Assembly (NCBI RefSeq): GCF_026340655.1
Contig: NZ_JAPEOZ010000001.1
Span: 1,178,001 to 1,242,000, forward strand
Length of the DNA stretch: 64,000 nucleotides
Reading direction: 5' to 3'
DNA from: Streptomyces sp. NBC_01275
Lineage (GTDB): Bacteria > Actinomycetota > Actinomycetes > Streptomycetales > Streptomycetaceae
The notes beneath the pieces are model-generated. The model had not been told where the DNA came from. It was given only the letters and a program-made list of their open reading frames with translations, and ran no database searches. A program made the position numbers and the translations under genes. Shown piece by piece: positions 17,843 through 25,790 of the stretch. How positions within the stretch are numbered: the first letter of the stretch is position 1; every line of letters begins with the position of its first letter.

Positions 17843-18625
17843 ATGCAGACGAACCCCACACACACCAGCCTGGTCGCGGTCGGCGACTCCTTCACCGAGG
17901 GCATGTCGGACCTGCTGCCCGACGGCTCCTACCGGGGCTGGGCCGACGTCCTCGCCGCGCGGATGGCCGCCCGCACGCCCGGCTTCCGGTACGCCAACCT
18001 CGCGGTGCGCGGCAAGCTGATCGGGCAGATCGTCGACGAGCAGGTCCCCGTGGCGGCGGCCATGGAGGCCGACGTGATCACCCTGGTGGGCGGGCTCAAC
18101 GACACCCTGCGGCCCAAGGTCGACATGGTCCGGGTGCGCGATCTGCTGACGGAGGCCGTGGAGCGGCTCGCCCCGGCCTGCAAGCATCTGGTGCTGATGC
18201 GCAGCCCGGGTCGGCAGGGCCCGGTCCTGGAGCGGTTCCGGCCGCGCATGGAGGAGCTGTTCACGGTCGTCGACGATCTCGCCCAGCGGCACGGCGCGCT
18301 GGTCGTCGACCTGTACGGCGCCGCCTCGCTCGCCGACCCGCGCATGTGGGACGTGGACCGGCTGCACCTGACGGCCGACGGCCACCGCCGGGTCGCCGAG
18401 GCGGTCTGGCAGACGCTCGGCTACGAGCCCGGGGACACCGAGTGGCGCACCCCGATCCCGGCCACCGTGCCGCCCGGCTGGAGCGCCCGCCGGGTCGCGG
18501 ACGCCCGCTTCGCCCGGCAGTACCTGCTGCCGTGGATCGGCCGCCGCCTCACCGGCCGCTCCTCCGGCGACGGCCTCCCCCCGAAGCGCCCCGACCTGCT
18601 GCCGTACGAGGGTCCGGCGGCGTAG
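17843..18625 (+). CDS. SGNH/GDSL-type esterase
   Basis: This 260-residue SGNH hydrolase has block I VAVGDSFTEG (Ser16), the block III GGLNDT asparagine near residue 92, and block V DVDRLHLTADGH near residue 170. There is no signal peptide, so it is cytoplasmic. The likely role is as an esterase or lipase with unknown substrate. A TACCAT hexamer (17827-17832) sits 10 bp before the ATG and could be a -10 giving a leaderless or very short leader. This is the last intact core gene before the island. Confidence 0.9.
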   Translation: MQTNPTHTSLVAVGDSFTEGMSDLLPDGSYRGWADVLAARMAARTPGFRYANLAVRGKLIGQIVDEQVPVAAAMEADVITLVGGLNDTLRPKVDMVRVRDLLTEAVERLAPACKHLVLMRSPGRQGPVLERFRPRMEELFTVVDDLAQRHGALVVDLYGAASLADPRMWDVDRLHLTADGHRRVAEAVWQTLGYEPGDTEWRTPIPATVPPGWSARRVADARFARQYLLPWIGRRLTGRSSGDGLPPKRPDLLPYEGPAA

Positions 18626-18839
18626 GCGGTCGGGCCGACGACGCCGCCCTGGACAAGTAGAGATCATCTCTCACATTTGAGCCTGTAGGCATGCTCCCGC
18701 AGCTGCCGTGTGTTCAGCGGGAGACCGAGCTCGTTTGCTGCCGCTGCCGCTGCCGCAGATTCGGCGTCCTGACGTCACCCCTGGCTACCCAGGCCATGAG
18801 CCAGGAACCCTGCGCAGTTCTCGGAGATCGGCAATGACG

Positions 18840-19235
18840 TACCCCCGTTGCTCGCCGGCCGCCTTCTCACCCCACACCTCGGCGTCGCCCTCGACCCCGA
18901 CGACTTCACGCTCGCCGCCGACTCCTTCTCAACTGCCGCGCACGCCGCCCTGTTCGCCATGATCAGGTCTGCCCCTGGCCCCGCCACGCACCGGCCTACG
19001 CACGGACGGTCGAGGCCGAACACGCCCGCCGCCGTACGCAGACGGTCGCCGAACGCCTCGTCCAGACCGTCCACGATGCCTCCCTCCCGCACCCCGTCCA
19101 GACGGTGCTCGCCGAGGCCGACGCGCTCGCCGCGGTCGTGGAGGACGTCGCGAGCCGCTTCCCTCCGCGCGCCGACGTCCTGCCCCGCACCCCGGCACCA
19201 CCGCCAGCCATCGCGCCCGACCACACCGAGGGCAT
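18840..19235 (+). pseudogene. Remnant of a DnaB-helicase N-terminal-like protein, frameshifted
   Basis: Reading from about 18845 gives LLAGRLLTPHLGVALDPDDF and then STAAHAALFAMI. This looks like the N-terminal domain of DnaB-type helicases and of the small Streptomyces proteins related to it. Near 18965-18970 the reading frame shifts. The match continues in another frame with CPWPRHAPAYARTVEAEHARR, a helical stretch with VLAEADALAAVVEDVASRF, and a Pro-rich PRTPAPPPA end. No good start codon is visible, and after about 19235 the frame runs into unrelated, AT-richer sequence. I read it as a core gene broken at the left edge of the island. The 214 bp before it (18626-18839) show no gene that I can support. 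Confidence 0.55.
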
Positions 19236-19283
19236 GAAATCCGCTCAGTCGCAACCCTCCGGAATTTATGAAATCCTTCGACT

Positions 19284-19338
19284 CGCAAATCCGCCAGAGG
19301 GCACAAAATTGTTCAGTCCGCAAATCCAGCAGAGGGCA
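19284..19338. repeat. Imperfect 20-bp direct repeats at the left island junction
   Basis: CGCAAATCCGCCAGAGGGCA (19284-19303) and CGCAAATCCAGCAGAGGGCA (19319-19338) differ at two positions and lie 35 bp apart. A weaker related segment (GAAATCC followed by CTCAGTCGCAA) lies just upstream. They are 45-100 bp before the MFS promoter, and could be operator copies for it or a trace of the insertion event. Confidence 0.7.
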
Positions 19339-19382
19339 TATATTCCGTTCGGCCGCAACAGCCTTTACCAGAAACTCTAAGC

Positions 19383-19411
19383 TTGACAGCGCCGTGGAGT
19401 TTGCTTATGGT
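19383..19411 (+). promoter_or_regulatory. Near-consensus sigma-70-type promoter of the MFS gene
   Basis: TTGACA (19383-19388) and TATGGT (19406-19411) are separated by 17 bp. The transcription start would be near 19418, leaving a leader of about 36 nt before the ATG at 19454. It is one of the strongest promoter matches in the window. Confidence 0.7.
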
Positions 19412-19453
19412 CCAGTCGTTCAGGCCCTCGCTGATCGATATCCGAAGGTGTTC

Positions 19454-21037
19454 ATGACCACGCCTCCAACGTTGCCGAAGTTCAGGCAGCAGTTGATTCT
19501 TGCCGTTCTTATGTCGTGTTCGCTGCTGATTTGGCTGGACAATACCGTCCTGAGTACCACGCTGGAGACCCTTGCAGACCCGGTCCGTGGGCTGGGGGCC
19601 AATCCCGGTCAGCTGCAATGGGCGACCGGTTCGTACACTCTGGCCTTCGCCACCTTGATGTTCACCGCAGGCACATTGGGCGATCGCTTCGGTCACCGGA
19701 CTGTGTTTTCCAGTGGGTTGGTGATCTTCGCCGGGTCCTCGCTGTGGGCGGCGTACGCAAGCAATGCGGGCCAGCTGATTGCAGCTCGAGCTGCGATGGG
19801 GGTAGGCAGCGCGCTGATCACGCCCGCCATGTTGGCCATCCTTATGTGGACCTTCACTGGCCCCGCGCGGGCTGCCGCGATCGGCATTTTCTCGACGTCG
19901 GCCGGGGTCGGAATGGCTGCCGGCCCGGTGCTGGCGGGGTTCCTGCTCGATCATTTCTGGTGGGGCTCGGTCTTTCTGATCAATGTCCCGGTCGCGGTAT
20001 TGGCGTTGGTCGGGCTCGCCGTGCTGGTTCCGAATTTTCGCAGCCCCACTCTGCGACCACTGGACCCCGCTGGAATGCTGCTGTCGATCAGTGGGCTCGT
20101 GGCGTTGGCCTACGGGCTGATCCGGGCGGGGCAGGTCGCTGCGTGGAGTCGTACCGATGTCTGGGCGCCGATCGTTGTCGGTCTAGCTCTGCTGGCCGTT
20201 TTCGTACTCGCCGAACTGCGTGTCAAGGTGCCCAGCTTTGATCCGCGACTGCTCGCGCAACGCACATTCGGTGGCGGCAATATGGCGCTCGGATTGCTGC
20301 TCTTCGCTGTGGCCGCCATCACCTTCTATAACGCGTTCTACCTGCAAGGCGCGCTCGGGTTTTCGCCGACGAAGGCAGGTTTGGCCAATATCCCGACCGC
20401 ATTCGGCGCGCTCGCGGGGGCGCCCCTTGGCACGCGCCTGGTTCGCCGCCTGTCGCTACGTCCTGTCACCGTGCCGGCGCTAACCGTGGCTGCGCTGACC
20501 ATGGGCGGGTACGGGTTCCTCGGACTGCAAACTCCACTCGTCTGGATCGAGATTCTGTTGTTGATACAGGGCCTCTCGATCGGCATGGTGATCGGCCCCG
20601 TTACGGCCGCATTGATCAGCAACCTGCCGTTGGAACAGGCCGGTGCAGGATCGGCCGTCACCAACACCGTGCGACAGACCGGCAGCGTGATCGGAATCGC
20701 AGTAGGCGGCACGATCATGTCGATCGAGTACCGACGTGCGATCGAACCTTCGCTGGAGGGTGCACCCGGTCCGGTGCAGGATCAGGCGCGAGTTTCCGCC
20801 GAACAGGCCCGCCACGTCGCCACCGCTATCCACCGGCCCACTCTCGCTCAGGCTGCCGATAATGCGTTCATCCATGCCATGCACGTAGGCGCGGGCTGGA
20901 TCACGGTCATCGCACTCCTCGGAGCAGTTGTGCTGCTGATCACCCTGCCTGCTGCCGAAAAGAAGAAGGGTCCGACACCGGAGCCGGACCACGAAGAGGC
21001 CCACAGCTCCGAGGCCGACGCTGCCGAGTTCCGGTGA
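19454..21037 (+). CDS. DHA2-type MFS drug exporter
   Basis: This 527-residue membrane protein of the EmrB/QacA group has 14 predicted TM helices. LDNTVLSTTLETLAD in TM1 replaces the usual LDxTIVNVALP, and motif A is TLGDRFGHRT. Motif C lies in the fifth helix (GVGMAAGPVLAGFLLDHF). I chose ATG 19454 because the upstream reading opens in non-coding DNA before the promoter. GC at third positions is lower than in the flanking core genes, so it was probably acquired with the island. It is the only transporter gene in the island and the natural candidate for export of, or self-protection against, the cluster product. Confidence 0.9.
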   Translation: MTTPPTLPKFRQQLILAVLMSCSLLIWLDNTVLSTTLETLADPVRGLGANPGQLQWATGSYTLAFATLMFTAGTLGDRFGHRTVFSSGLVIFAGSSLWAAYASNAGQLIAARAAMGVGSALITPAMLAILMWTFTGPARAAAIGIFSTSAGVGMAAGPVLAGFLLDHFWWGSVFLINVPVAVLALVGLAVLVPNFRSPTLRPLDPAGMLLSISGLVALAYGLIRAGQVAAWSRTDVWAPIVVGLALLAVFVLAELRVKVPSFDPRLLAQRTFGGGNMALGLLLFAVAAITFYNAFYLQGALGFSPTKAGLANIPTAFGALAGAPLGTRLVRRLSLRPVTVPALTVAALTMGGYGFLGLQTPLVWIEILLLIQGLSIGMVIGPVTAALISNLPLEQAGAGSAVTNTVRQTGSVIGIAVGGTIMSIEYRRAIEPSLEGAPGPVQDQARVSAEQARHVATAIHRPTLAQAADNAFIHAMHVGAGWITVIALLGAVVLLITLPAAEKKKGPTPEPDHEEAHSSEADAAEFR

Positions 21038-21083
21038 GCTGTCGGGTACCTATACCGCGGTCGCCGTTGCGGAAGGCATGCAC

Positions 21084-21118
21084 CCGGTCTCGGGAGCGTT
21101 GGCCGTGCCCGAGACCGG
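21084..21118 (+). terminator. Terminator hairpin after the MFS gene
   Basis: This is a perfect 11-bp stem, CCGGTCTCGGG / CCCGAGACCGG, with a 13-nt loop, 47 bp after the MFS stop codon. Confidence 0.7.
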
Positions 21119-21520
21119 TGTGGTGCGCACAAAGAGGATGCCGCACAGCACCTGTCGGTCCGGCAGCGGCTTACGGCCCGGGGGTTAACCCATTCTGTGC
21201 TCGTCTCCTCGGTCGGGTCGCCAGACGAAGCGACCAGATGCCCCTTGGCAGTGAGCTCGATGGCGCCGGTCGCCTCGCCGGATCTTCCCCCTTTTCCCGA
21301 GCGCCGCAAAACATCGCCGGCATCCAAGGGCGGGCTCGCCCATAAGGCAGGCGGGCATCGGAAGCCCAATCAGCGATATACGGAACGGCGGAATGCACGA
21401 TACGCGATACGGTCAGCCGTCATGGATTCAGTCGTAGGGTCATGACTTCCCAAGCAAGTCAAGACTTACCTTTAGGGAACCTTGACCGTATGGTGTGGCT
21501 CGAATCGAAGGAGTCCCCTG
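21119..21520. other. Non-coding gap between MFS and HelR genes
   Basis: I see no supported gene in these ~400 bp. The short frames on both strands have no recognisable domains and poor codon bias. The last 60 bp should hold the HelR promoter: TATGGT at 21489-21494 could be a -10, and TTGACC at 21482-21487 could be a -35, but neither has a good partner. I do not see the long GC-rich palindrome (RAE) reported upstream of rifamycin-responsive genes. Confidence 0.4.
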
Positions 21521-23602
21521 TTGTCGAAAATGAATGATCCCGCTGTGCGTGCGGTTGAATCGGAGCGGGATTATGTGTCCTCCTTGTATGAGTTGCTTAC
21601 CGAGCGGATTTCCCAGGCGCGAGTACACCGAGCGAGTGTGCTGAAGGCCCCGGCGGATGGCGCCGGTGAGGCATACGAGAGAGAAATCACCGCCGAGCGT
21701 CTGGCCAAGGAAATCGGCCGGCTGGAGGGCGCCGAAAAGGGGCTGGTCTTCGGGCGCATCGACTGGACGGATGGCACGGCCCTGCGCATCGGGCGGATCG
21801 GACTGCATACAGAGGAGGATGACCTGCCTCTGCTCGTGGACTGGCGCGCGAACGCGGCGCGGCCCTTCTACGAGGCGACACCGGTCCACCCGATGGACCT
21901 GCGGCGGCGTCGGCACCTGCGCCTCGAGGAGCGCACGGTCATCTCGGTGAGCGACGAACTGCTGGACGGGACCGCCCCGACCGACGAGGACGTCGTGGGG
22001 GACGGCCCGTTGACCGAGGCTCTGTCGGCACGGCGCACGGGCAGGATGCACGCGGCCGTCGCGACGCTGCAGGCCGAGCAGGACGAGATCGTCCGCTCCG
22101 CCCACCGCGGGGTGACCGTGGTGCAGGGCGGGCCCGGCACCGGCAAGACGGTGGTCGCCCTGCACCGGGCGGCCTATGTCCTGTACGCGTTCCCGCGCGC
22201 CGCGGAGGAGGGTGTCCTGGTGGTGGGCCCGAACGCCCGGTTCCTCGACTACATCTCCCAGGTCCTTCCCTCGCTCGGAGAGAACGACGTCGTTCTGGCG
22301 ACCTGCCGGGAACTGGCCGGAGTGTCCACGGACACGGTGGACCCGTTCGATACGGCGCGTCTCAAGGGCAGCTCCGACCTCGCCGACGCCTTGGCCGGTT
22401 TGCTGCGCGTCCACCAAGCCCCCGCCGGTGACTTCACCGTGCGGGTCGGACAGGAACTGGTTCACCTCTCCGGCGAGGAAGTAGCCACGGCACGCGACGC
22501 CGCCGTGGCAGCCGTACTGGGGCACAACCCCGCGCGCCAGGTGTTCAAAGAGCTCTTGGTCGACGCCGTCACCGACGCGATGCAACGAGACATGGGCGAC
22601 CTCCTGGAACAGATCGACGCCGATGCCGAAAGGATGACGGGCATCAACCTCGACCGGTTCACGGGAGCCGCCCAGCGCCGTGCCGAAGGTGCGGCCGACC
22701 CGGGTCCGGTCCACGAGCTGGACCTGGACGCCATCCGAGCCGATCTCCTCGACGACGCCGACGTCGACCGATCGGTCGAGGTGTTGTGGCCGCGGCTGGT
22801 ACCCGGTGACCTCGTGAAGGCGCTCCTGACGAACGCCGGCGCTCTCGCCGAGCGCCTGCCCCGCCTGACCGCGCAGGAGCGGTCCCTTCTGCTGCGCGGT
22901 CCGGACGACCCGTGGACCGATGCCGATGTGCCGTTGCTGGACGAGGCGGCGAGCCTGGTCGACGGCCCCCCCGAGCGGACGTACGGGCACGTCGTCGTCG
23001 ACGAGGCGCAGGAACTGACCGCCATGCAGTGGCGGATGATCGTCCGCCGCTGCCCGGCAAGGGCGATGACGCTGGTGGGTGACTTCGCCCAGGCAGGCCC
23101 GGTCACGACAGCACGCGACTGGAAGGAAGCGCTGAGCCCCCACGTCGGACCGCGGTTCAAACTGCACAACCTGACCGTCAGCTACCGCACCACGCAGGAG
23201 ATCCTGGAGAGCGTCCGGGACCTGCTCGCGCGGATCGCTCCGGACCAGAAGCCCACACGGTCACTGCGAAGCGGTGCGAGCCCTCGCACCGTGACCACGC
23301 CTCCGGACGGGTTGGTCACCGCCGTCGTTCAGGAACTCCACGCCCAGAGCACCGCGCACCCGGGGGAGCTTCTGGGAGTGATCTGCGCGGACACCAGGGT
23401 GAGCGAGCTGACGGCCCAGGGCATCGCCCATCACGCACGCATCGTGCCGGCGTCCGAAGCACGCGGCCTGGAATTCGACGGGGTCGTCGTCATGAACCCC
23501 GAGGAAGTCATCACGGCCCGCCCCGGTGGGGAAAGGGACTTGTACGTAGCCCTGACCCGGGCCACCAAGCGCCTGTGCACCATCACCGTCCAGCCCGCCT
23601 GA
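21521..23602 (+). CDS. helR: HelR-type RNA polymerase-recycling ATPase (HelD family)
   Basis: This 693-residue protein is of the HelD/UvrD-like superfamily 1. An N-terminal coiled-coil arm (about residues 5-75) would enter the RNA polymerase secondary channel. Walker A is GGPGTGKT near 203 and Walker B is VVVDEAQEL near 491, followed by GDFAQAGP, SYRTTQEIL and the C-terminal VALTRATKRL motif. HelD proteins pull stalled or inhibited RNA polymerase off DNA. The Streptomyces HelR subgroup displaces rifamycins and gives tolerance. The TTG at 21521 has AAGGAG 7 bp upstream and is the likely start. ATG 21530 is an alternative. Its location beside a biosynthetic cluster suggests, but does not show, a self-protection role. 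Confidence 0.85.
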   Translation: MSKMNDPAVRAVESERDYVSSLYELLTERISQARVHRASVLKAPADGAGEAYEREITAERLAKEIGRLEGAEKGLVFGRIDWTDGTALRIGRIGLHTEEDDLPLLVDWRANAARPFYEATPVHPMDLRRRRHLRLEERTVISVSDELLDGTAPTDEDVVGDGPLTEALSARRTGRMHAAVATLQAEQDEIVRSAHRGVTVVQGGPGTGKTVVALHRAAYVLYAFPRAAEEGVLVVGPNARFLDYISQVLPSLGENDVVLATCRELAGVSTDTVDPFDTARLKGSSDLADALAGLLRVHQAPAGDFTVRVGQELVHLSGEEVATARDAAVAAVLGHNPARQVFKELLVDAVTDAMQRDMGDLLEQIDADAERMTGINLDRFTGAAQRRAEGAADPGPVHELDLDAIRADLLDDADVDRSVEVLWPRLVPGDLVKALLTNAGALAERLPRLTAQERSLLLRGPDDPWTDADVPLLDEAASLVDGPPERTYGHVVVDEAQELTAMQWRMIVRRCPARAMTLVGDFAQAGPVTTARDWKEALSPHVGPRFKLHNLTVSYRTTQEILESVRDLLARIAPDQKPTRSLRSGASPRTVTTPPDGLVTAVVQELHAQSTAHPGELLGVICADTRVSELTAQGIAHHARIVPASEARGLEFDGVVVMNPEEVITARPGGERDLYVALTRATKRLCTITVQPA

Positions 23603-23642
23603 CGACTCGGCGCCCGCGTCGTCGCCGCGGGCGCACCCGGCA

Positions 23643-23775
23643 TCACGCGGCCTGGTCCAAGCCGACGACGTTCGGATCCCCTCCGCGCAGCAGGGTGAAG
23701 TCGACGTCGAGCTTCGGGTCGTACGCGTCGGGTTCGTTCGTCGCGGCCGTCACCCGCCGGCGCAGCGGCGCCGAG
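23643..23775 (-). pseudogene. C-terminal scrap of an unidentified gene
   Basis: On the minus strand a frame reads ...VTAATNEPDAYDPKLDVDF then TLLRGGDPNVVGLDQAA and stops at 23643. It has good Streptomyces codon usage but opens straight out of a transposase fragment upstream. I do not recognise the family. It looks like the tail of a gene cut by insertion or deletion. Confidence 0.35.
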
Positions 23776-23865
23776 GAGTGGGTCCGGCTTGCGTCGCGGG
23801 TGCCCGACCCGGCCCCTGATGGGTGGGACGGCGTCGATCAGACCCGATCCGACCCGCTGTTGCCG
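23776..23865 (-). mobile_element. IS5-like transposase fragment
   Basis: The minus strand encodes LIDAVPPIRGRVGHPRRKPDPLL, a close match to the segment (DAVPPI.G..GRPRRRPD.LL) that precedes the second catalytic Asp in IS5-group DDE transposases. Here it ends before the ADRGYD part, and nothing else of the element is recognisable nearby. Confidence 0.55.
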
Positions 23866-23939
23866 CGCGATCACCGAGGTGGGCCACCCGCCCGCACCCA
23901 TACTCGCAGGCGTCGACTGCTCCTGCTGGGATGGCACTG

Positions 23940-24136
23940 GGCGTTGCATCCACATGCTGGCCGTCTATTACGAAATGGCACGACGCGTCGATGACTATCC
24001 TCGAATTGCGCTCGATATCCAGGACTTCTTCCGCGTCTCATCGGGTAACACTCGAGCATTCACCGCGGCATTATCGCAGCGGTGGATCGTGCTCAATGTC
24101 CTTGACCCGGCCGACTACTTCACGGTCGCGAAGTAG
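23940..24136 (+). CDS. Uncertain small ORF or gene fragment
   Basis: A plus-strand frame gives about 65 residues (HMLAVYYEMARRVDDYPRIA then LDIQDFFRVSSGN and PADYFTVAK) before the stop at 24134-24136. The composition is more protein-like than other frames here. It has no convincing start codon or RBS and abuts the IS21 remnant on the other strand. I do not recognise it. It may be the tail of an interrupted gene or not coding at all. Confidence 0.2.
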
Positions 24137-24463
24137 TCGTACTCACACGACATATATCGACGGCTGTTGTACGGCTCGGCTGCCAGTCGCGACTGATACG
24201 ACAACGGAAACCCCAGCGGTTCCAGCTCGGCCATCAACGTCTGCGCCCACAAGTGCGGATCCTCGGGCGAGCCGGACAGTCACGTACTCGACGAACGGTT
24301 CGCACAGATCCGGCAGATGCCGTTTCCGTACGCCAGGGGTCCGCTCCCCAGCCAAATAGGCACGAATGGCCTTCCCGTCACCGGTATGCCGGGCGATCTG
24401 CGAGATTGTCCAGCCCCGCGCCCGCAGGGCACTTATTTCCGCATCTTCCTCACATGTCAACAT
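24130..24463 (-). pseudogene. IS21-family IstA transposase remnant, frameshifted and truncated
   Basis: From ATG 24463 the minus strand reads MLTCEEDAEISALRARGW, then ISQIARHTG and AIRAYLAGERTPGVRKR, the N-terminal helix-turn-helix region of IstA proteins. After VTVRLA the frame breaks. The family match continues one frame over as EDPHLWAQTLMAELEPLG, FPLSYQSRLAAEP, then RRYMSCEYD. The catalytic part is missing. It is a dead relic. Confidence 0.75.
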
Positions 24464-24647
24464 GAAAAAGCGGGCCTCCTCCGATGAAAAAAGCTGGTCA
24501 GGTGCGGTAACCGCCAGTATCGAAGGAAGCCCGCCCTTCACGGCGGAGCCACACGGGATAAATGGGAAATTTCGGTGAGCCGGCGAAAGATCGAGGCTAG
24601 TTCGGGGTGGACAGTTCCCGCAACTCGGTGCCATGCTCATCTATAGA

Positions 24648-24680
24648 GGTCGGACCTTTCATCTTCAGGGGTCGGACCTT
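24648..24680. promoter_or_regulatory. Two GGTCGGACCTT repeats upstream of the LuxR regulator
   Basis: Identical 11-bp sequences GGTCGGACCTT lie at 24648-24658 and 24670-24680, 22 bp apart, or two helical turns. Each contains GGTC-G-GACC, a palindrome around a central base. They sit 37-69 bp before the regulator ATG at 24717. Spacing and symmetry fit two dimer sites on one face of the DNA, most simply an operator of the regulator's own promoter. Confidence 0.6.
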
Positions 24681-24716
24681 CGAGATTTTAACGTGGGGAA
24701 ATGGGGGATCGCTGGT

Positions 24717-25487
24717 ATGGGTAGCGTGAACGACAGGTTGACCTGGCAACCGAGCTCGAGCAGTGGTGATATATGTGACAGCCGAGCTTCCCCGTGGGTT
24801 GGACGATCCCCATTACAGACAGAGATCGCGGTGCCGACCGGCAACCTCGATACCAACCTCCAGATCATGCTGATAATCCAAGACGACATCCGTCGATACA
24901 GTATCGAGGGAATGCTTCGTTCACTCGACATCCGGTTGACAGTGCAATTCAGCGCCGATATCGAAGATCTCTCGACATTCCGCAACGGCCAGCTGATCAT
25001 TTCATCCAGCAATGCCTTGGAGCCTGTACCTGACGAGATCGCTGAAAAGCTGCGCGTCCACAACATACATGTACTGGTCCTGGTAGATTCGGCAGACGTT
25101 GTTGAGCAATCCTGGGTCGATCATGCAAACGGTCTCCTGGACTGGAAAGATCTCCGCCCCGAGACCCTGCGCGAAGCGATCGTCGACGTGGAGGCTGGAC
25201 GATTTCACGTGTCGGCGACTCTGGCGCGACGATCCGTGACGGCACCCGACCAAGCCGGTGATGACACCACCTCGAGGCGCGCGTCGATGATTGCACTGAC
25301 GGCACGTGAACACCAGGTACTGCGCCTGATTGCCGAGGGGTTAAGCAACCGACAAGTCGCTCGATCGCTGAGCATCTCCGAACATGGAGTCAAACGCATG
25401 GTCGGCATCATTTTGGCCAAGCTCAACTGCCCAAATCGGACTCTTGCGGTTGTTCGGGCCATAGAGTCGGGGCTCCTCGTTGTGTGA
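24717..25487 (+). CDS. LuxR-type transcriptional regulator with TTA codon
   Basis: This 256-residue protein is built from the ATG at 24717 (GGGGGA 8 bp upstream). ATG 24633 would put the translation start before the repeated operator-like sites. The C terminus (about residues 190-254, with LTAREHQVLRLIAEGLSNRQ and ARSLSISEHGVKRMV) is a LuxR/NarL helix-turn-helix. Residues about 50-150 resemble a receiver fold (LIIQDDIRRYSIEGML..., VLVLVDSADVV). The acidic and phosphoacceptor sites are not convincing, so it may be an atypical, phosphorylation-independent response regulator. Codon 209 (25341-25343) is TTA, a bldA-dependent codon. It is the only intact regulatory gene in the island and probably the cluster activator. 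Confidence 0.82.
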   Translation: MGSVNDRLTWQPSSSSGDICDSRASPWVGRSPLQTEIAVPTGNLDTNLQIMLIIQDDIRRYSIEGMLRSLDIRLTVQFSADIEDLSTFRNGQLIISSSNALEPVPDEIAEKLRVHNIHVLVLVDSADVVEQSWVDHANGLLDWKDLRPETLREAIVDVEAGRFHVSATLARRSVTAPDQAGDDTTSRRASMIALTAREHQVLRLIAEGLSNRQVARSLSISEHGVKRMVGIILAKLNCPNRTLAVVRAIESGLLVV

Positions 25488-25639
25488 GGTGTCGACCAAT
25501 TGGCGAAGTTCTGTCCGTCGGCACGGCCAGTCCGAGAATATACTTCTTGATGATTGGCGTGCGGATGGGTGATGTGGGCGTGACTGGGCTGTCCACAATG
25601 GTTTTCCTGGTTGCCATCCGGGGTCTGAGCCGTCGGTAG

Positions 25640-25790
25640 CGCGCGGCGAGGTAGGTGTCCTTGGCCTGTCCCGCCGCGCCGGCGCGGCGGGACAGGCCAA
25701 GGACACCGTCGAGCCAGGTGTTGCCGTGGCGGGTTTTGCCGGATTTCCTTTCCGGCGGCCCGGCGGAGCTGTTCGCGCAGGTCGGTGTGG
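25640..25790 (-). mobile_element. IS110-family transposase C-terminal fragment
   Basis: The minus strand encodes SGKTRHGNTWLDGVLGLSRR, then AKDTYLAARYRRL. This resembles the SGKTRxGNxWLRGxLGEAA...TKxTYLAAxYRRL region near the end of IS110/IS116 transposases. The sequence after it no longer matches the family. The next ~150 bp towards the regulator (25488-25640) show nothing I can identify. Confidence 0.6.
25654..25707. repeat. Perfect 54-bp palindrome (27-bp arms, no loop)
   Basis: Bases 25654-25680 are exactly the reverse complement of 25681-25707, with no spacer and no mismatch. The arm starts GGTGTCCTTGGCCTG and ends CCGCCGCGCC. It lies inside the IS110 fragment. On RNA it would fold into a very stable hairpin in either direction and could stop transcription between the convergent regulator and PKS genes. 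Confidence 0.95.

Noticed and set aside
15194..18667. Minus-strand open frame of about 1150 codons across the CNNM and SGNH genes
   Set aside because: It spans three well-supported plus-strand genes and a terminator, and has no recognisable domain.
18626..18840. tRNA gene or attachment site at the left edge of the island
   Set aside because: No cloverleaf-like sequence or T-loop is visible, no matching direct repeat is seen at the right edge, and I find no integrase gene.
19268..19453. Longer MFS start at 19268
   Set aside because: The extension lies upstream of the near-consensus promoter and has no membrane or domain character.
20848..21369. Minus-strand ORF in the MFS 3' end and following gap
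   Set aside because: It overlaps the MFS gene and terminator, has odd Cys/Arg-rich composition and no recognisable family.
21440..21520. Rifamycin-associated element (RAE) upstream of HelR
   Set aside because: I looked for the long GC-rich palindrome known from rifamycin-responsive genes and found only short, weak symmetry.
24143..24640. 165-residue minus-strand ORF as a functional gene
   Set aside because: The first ~60 residues are non-coding read-in and the rest is a frameshifted IstA relic.
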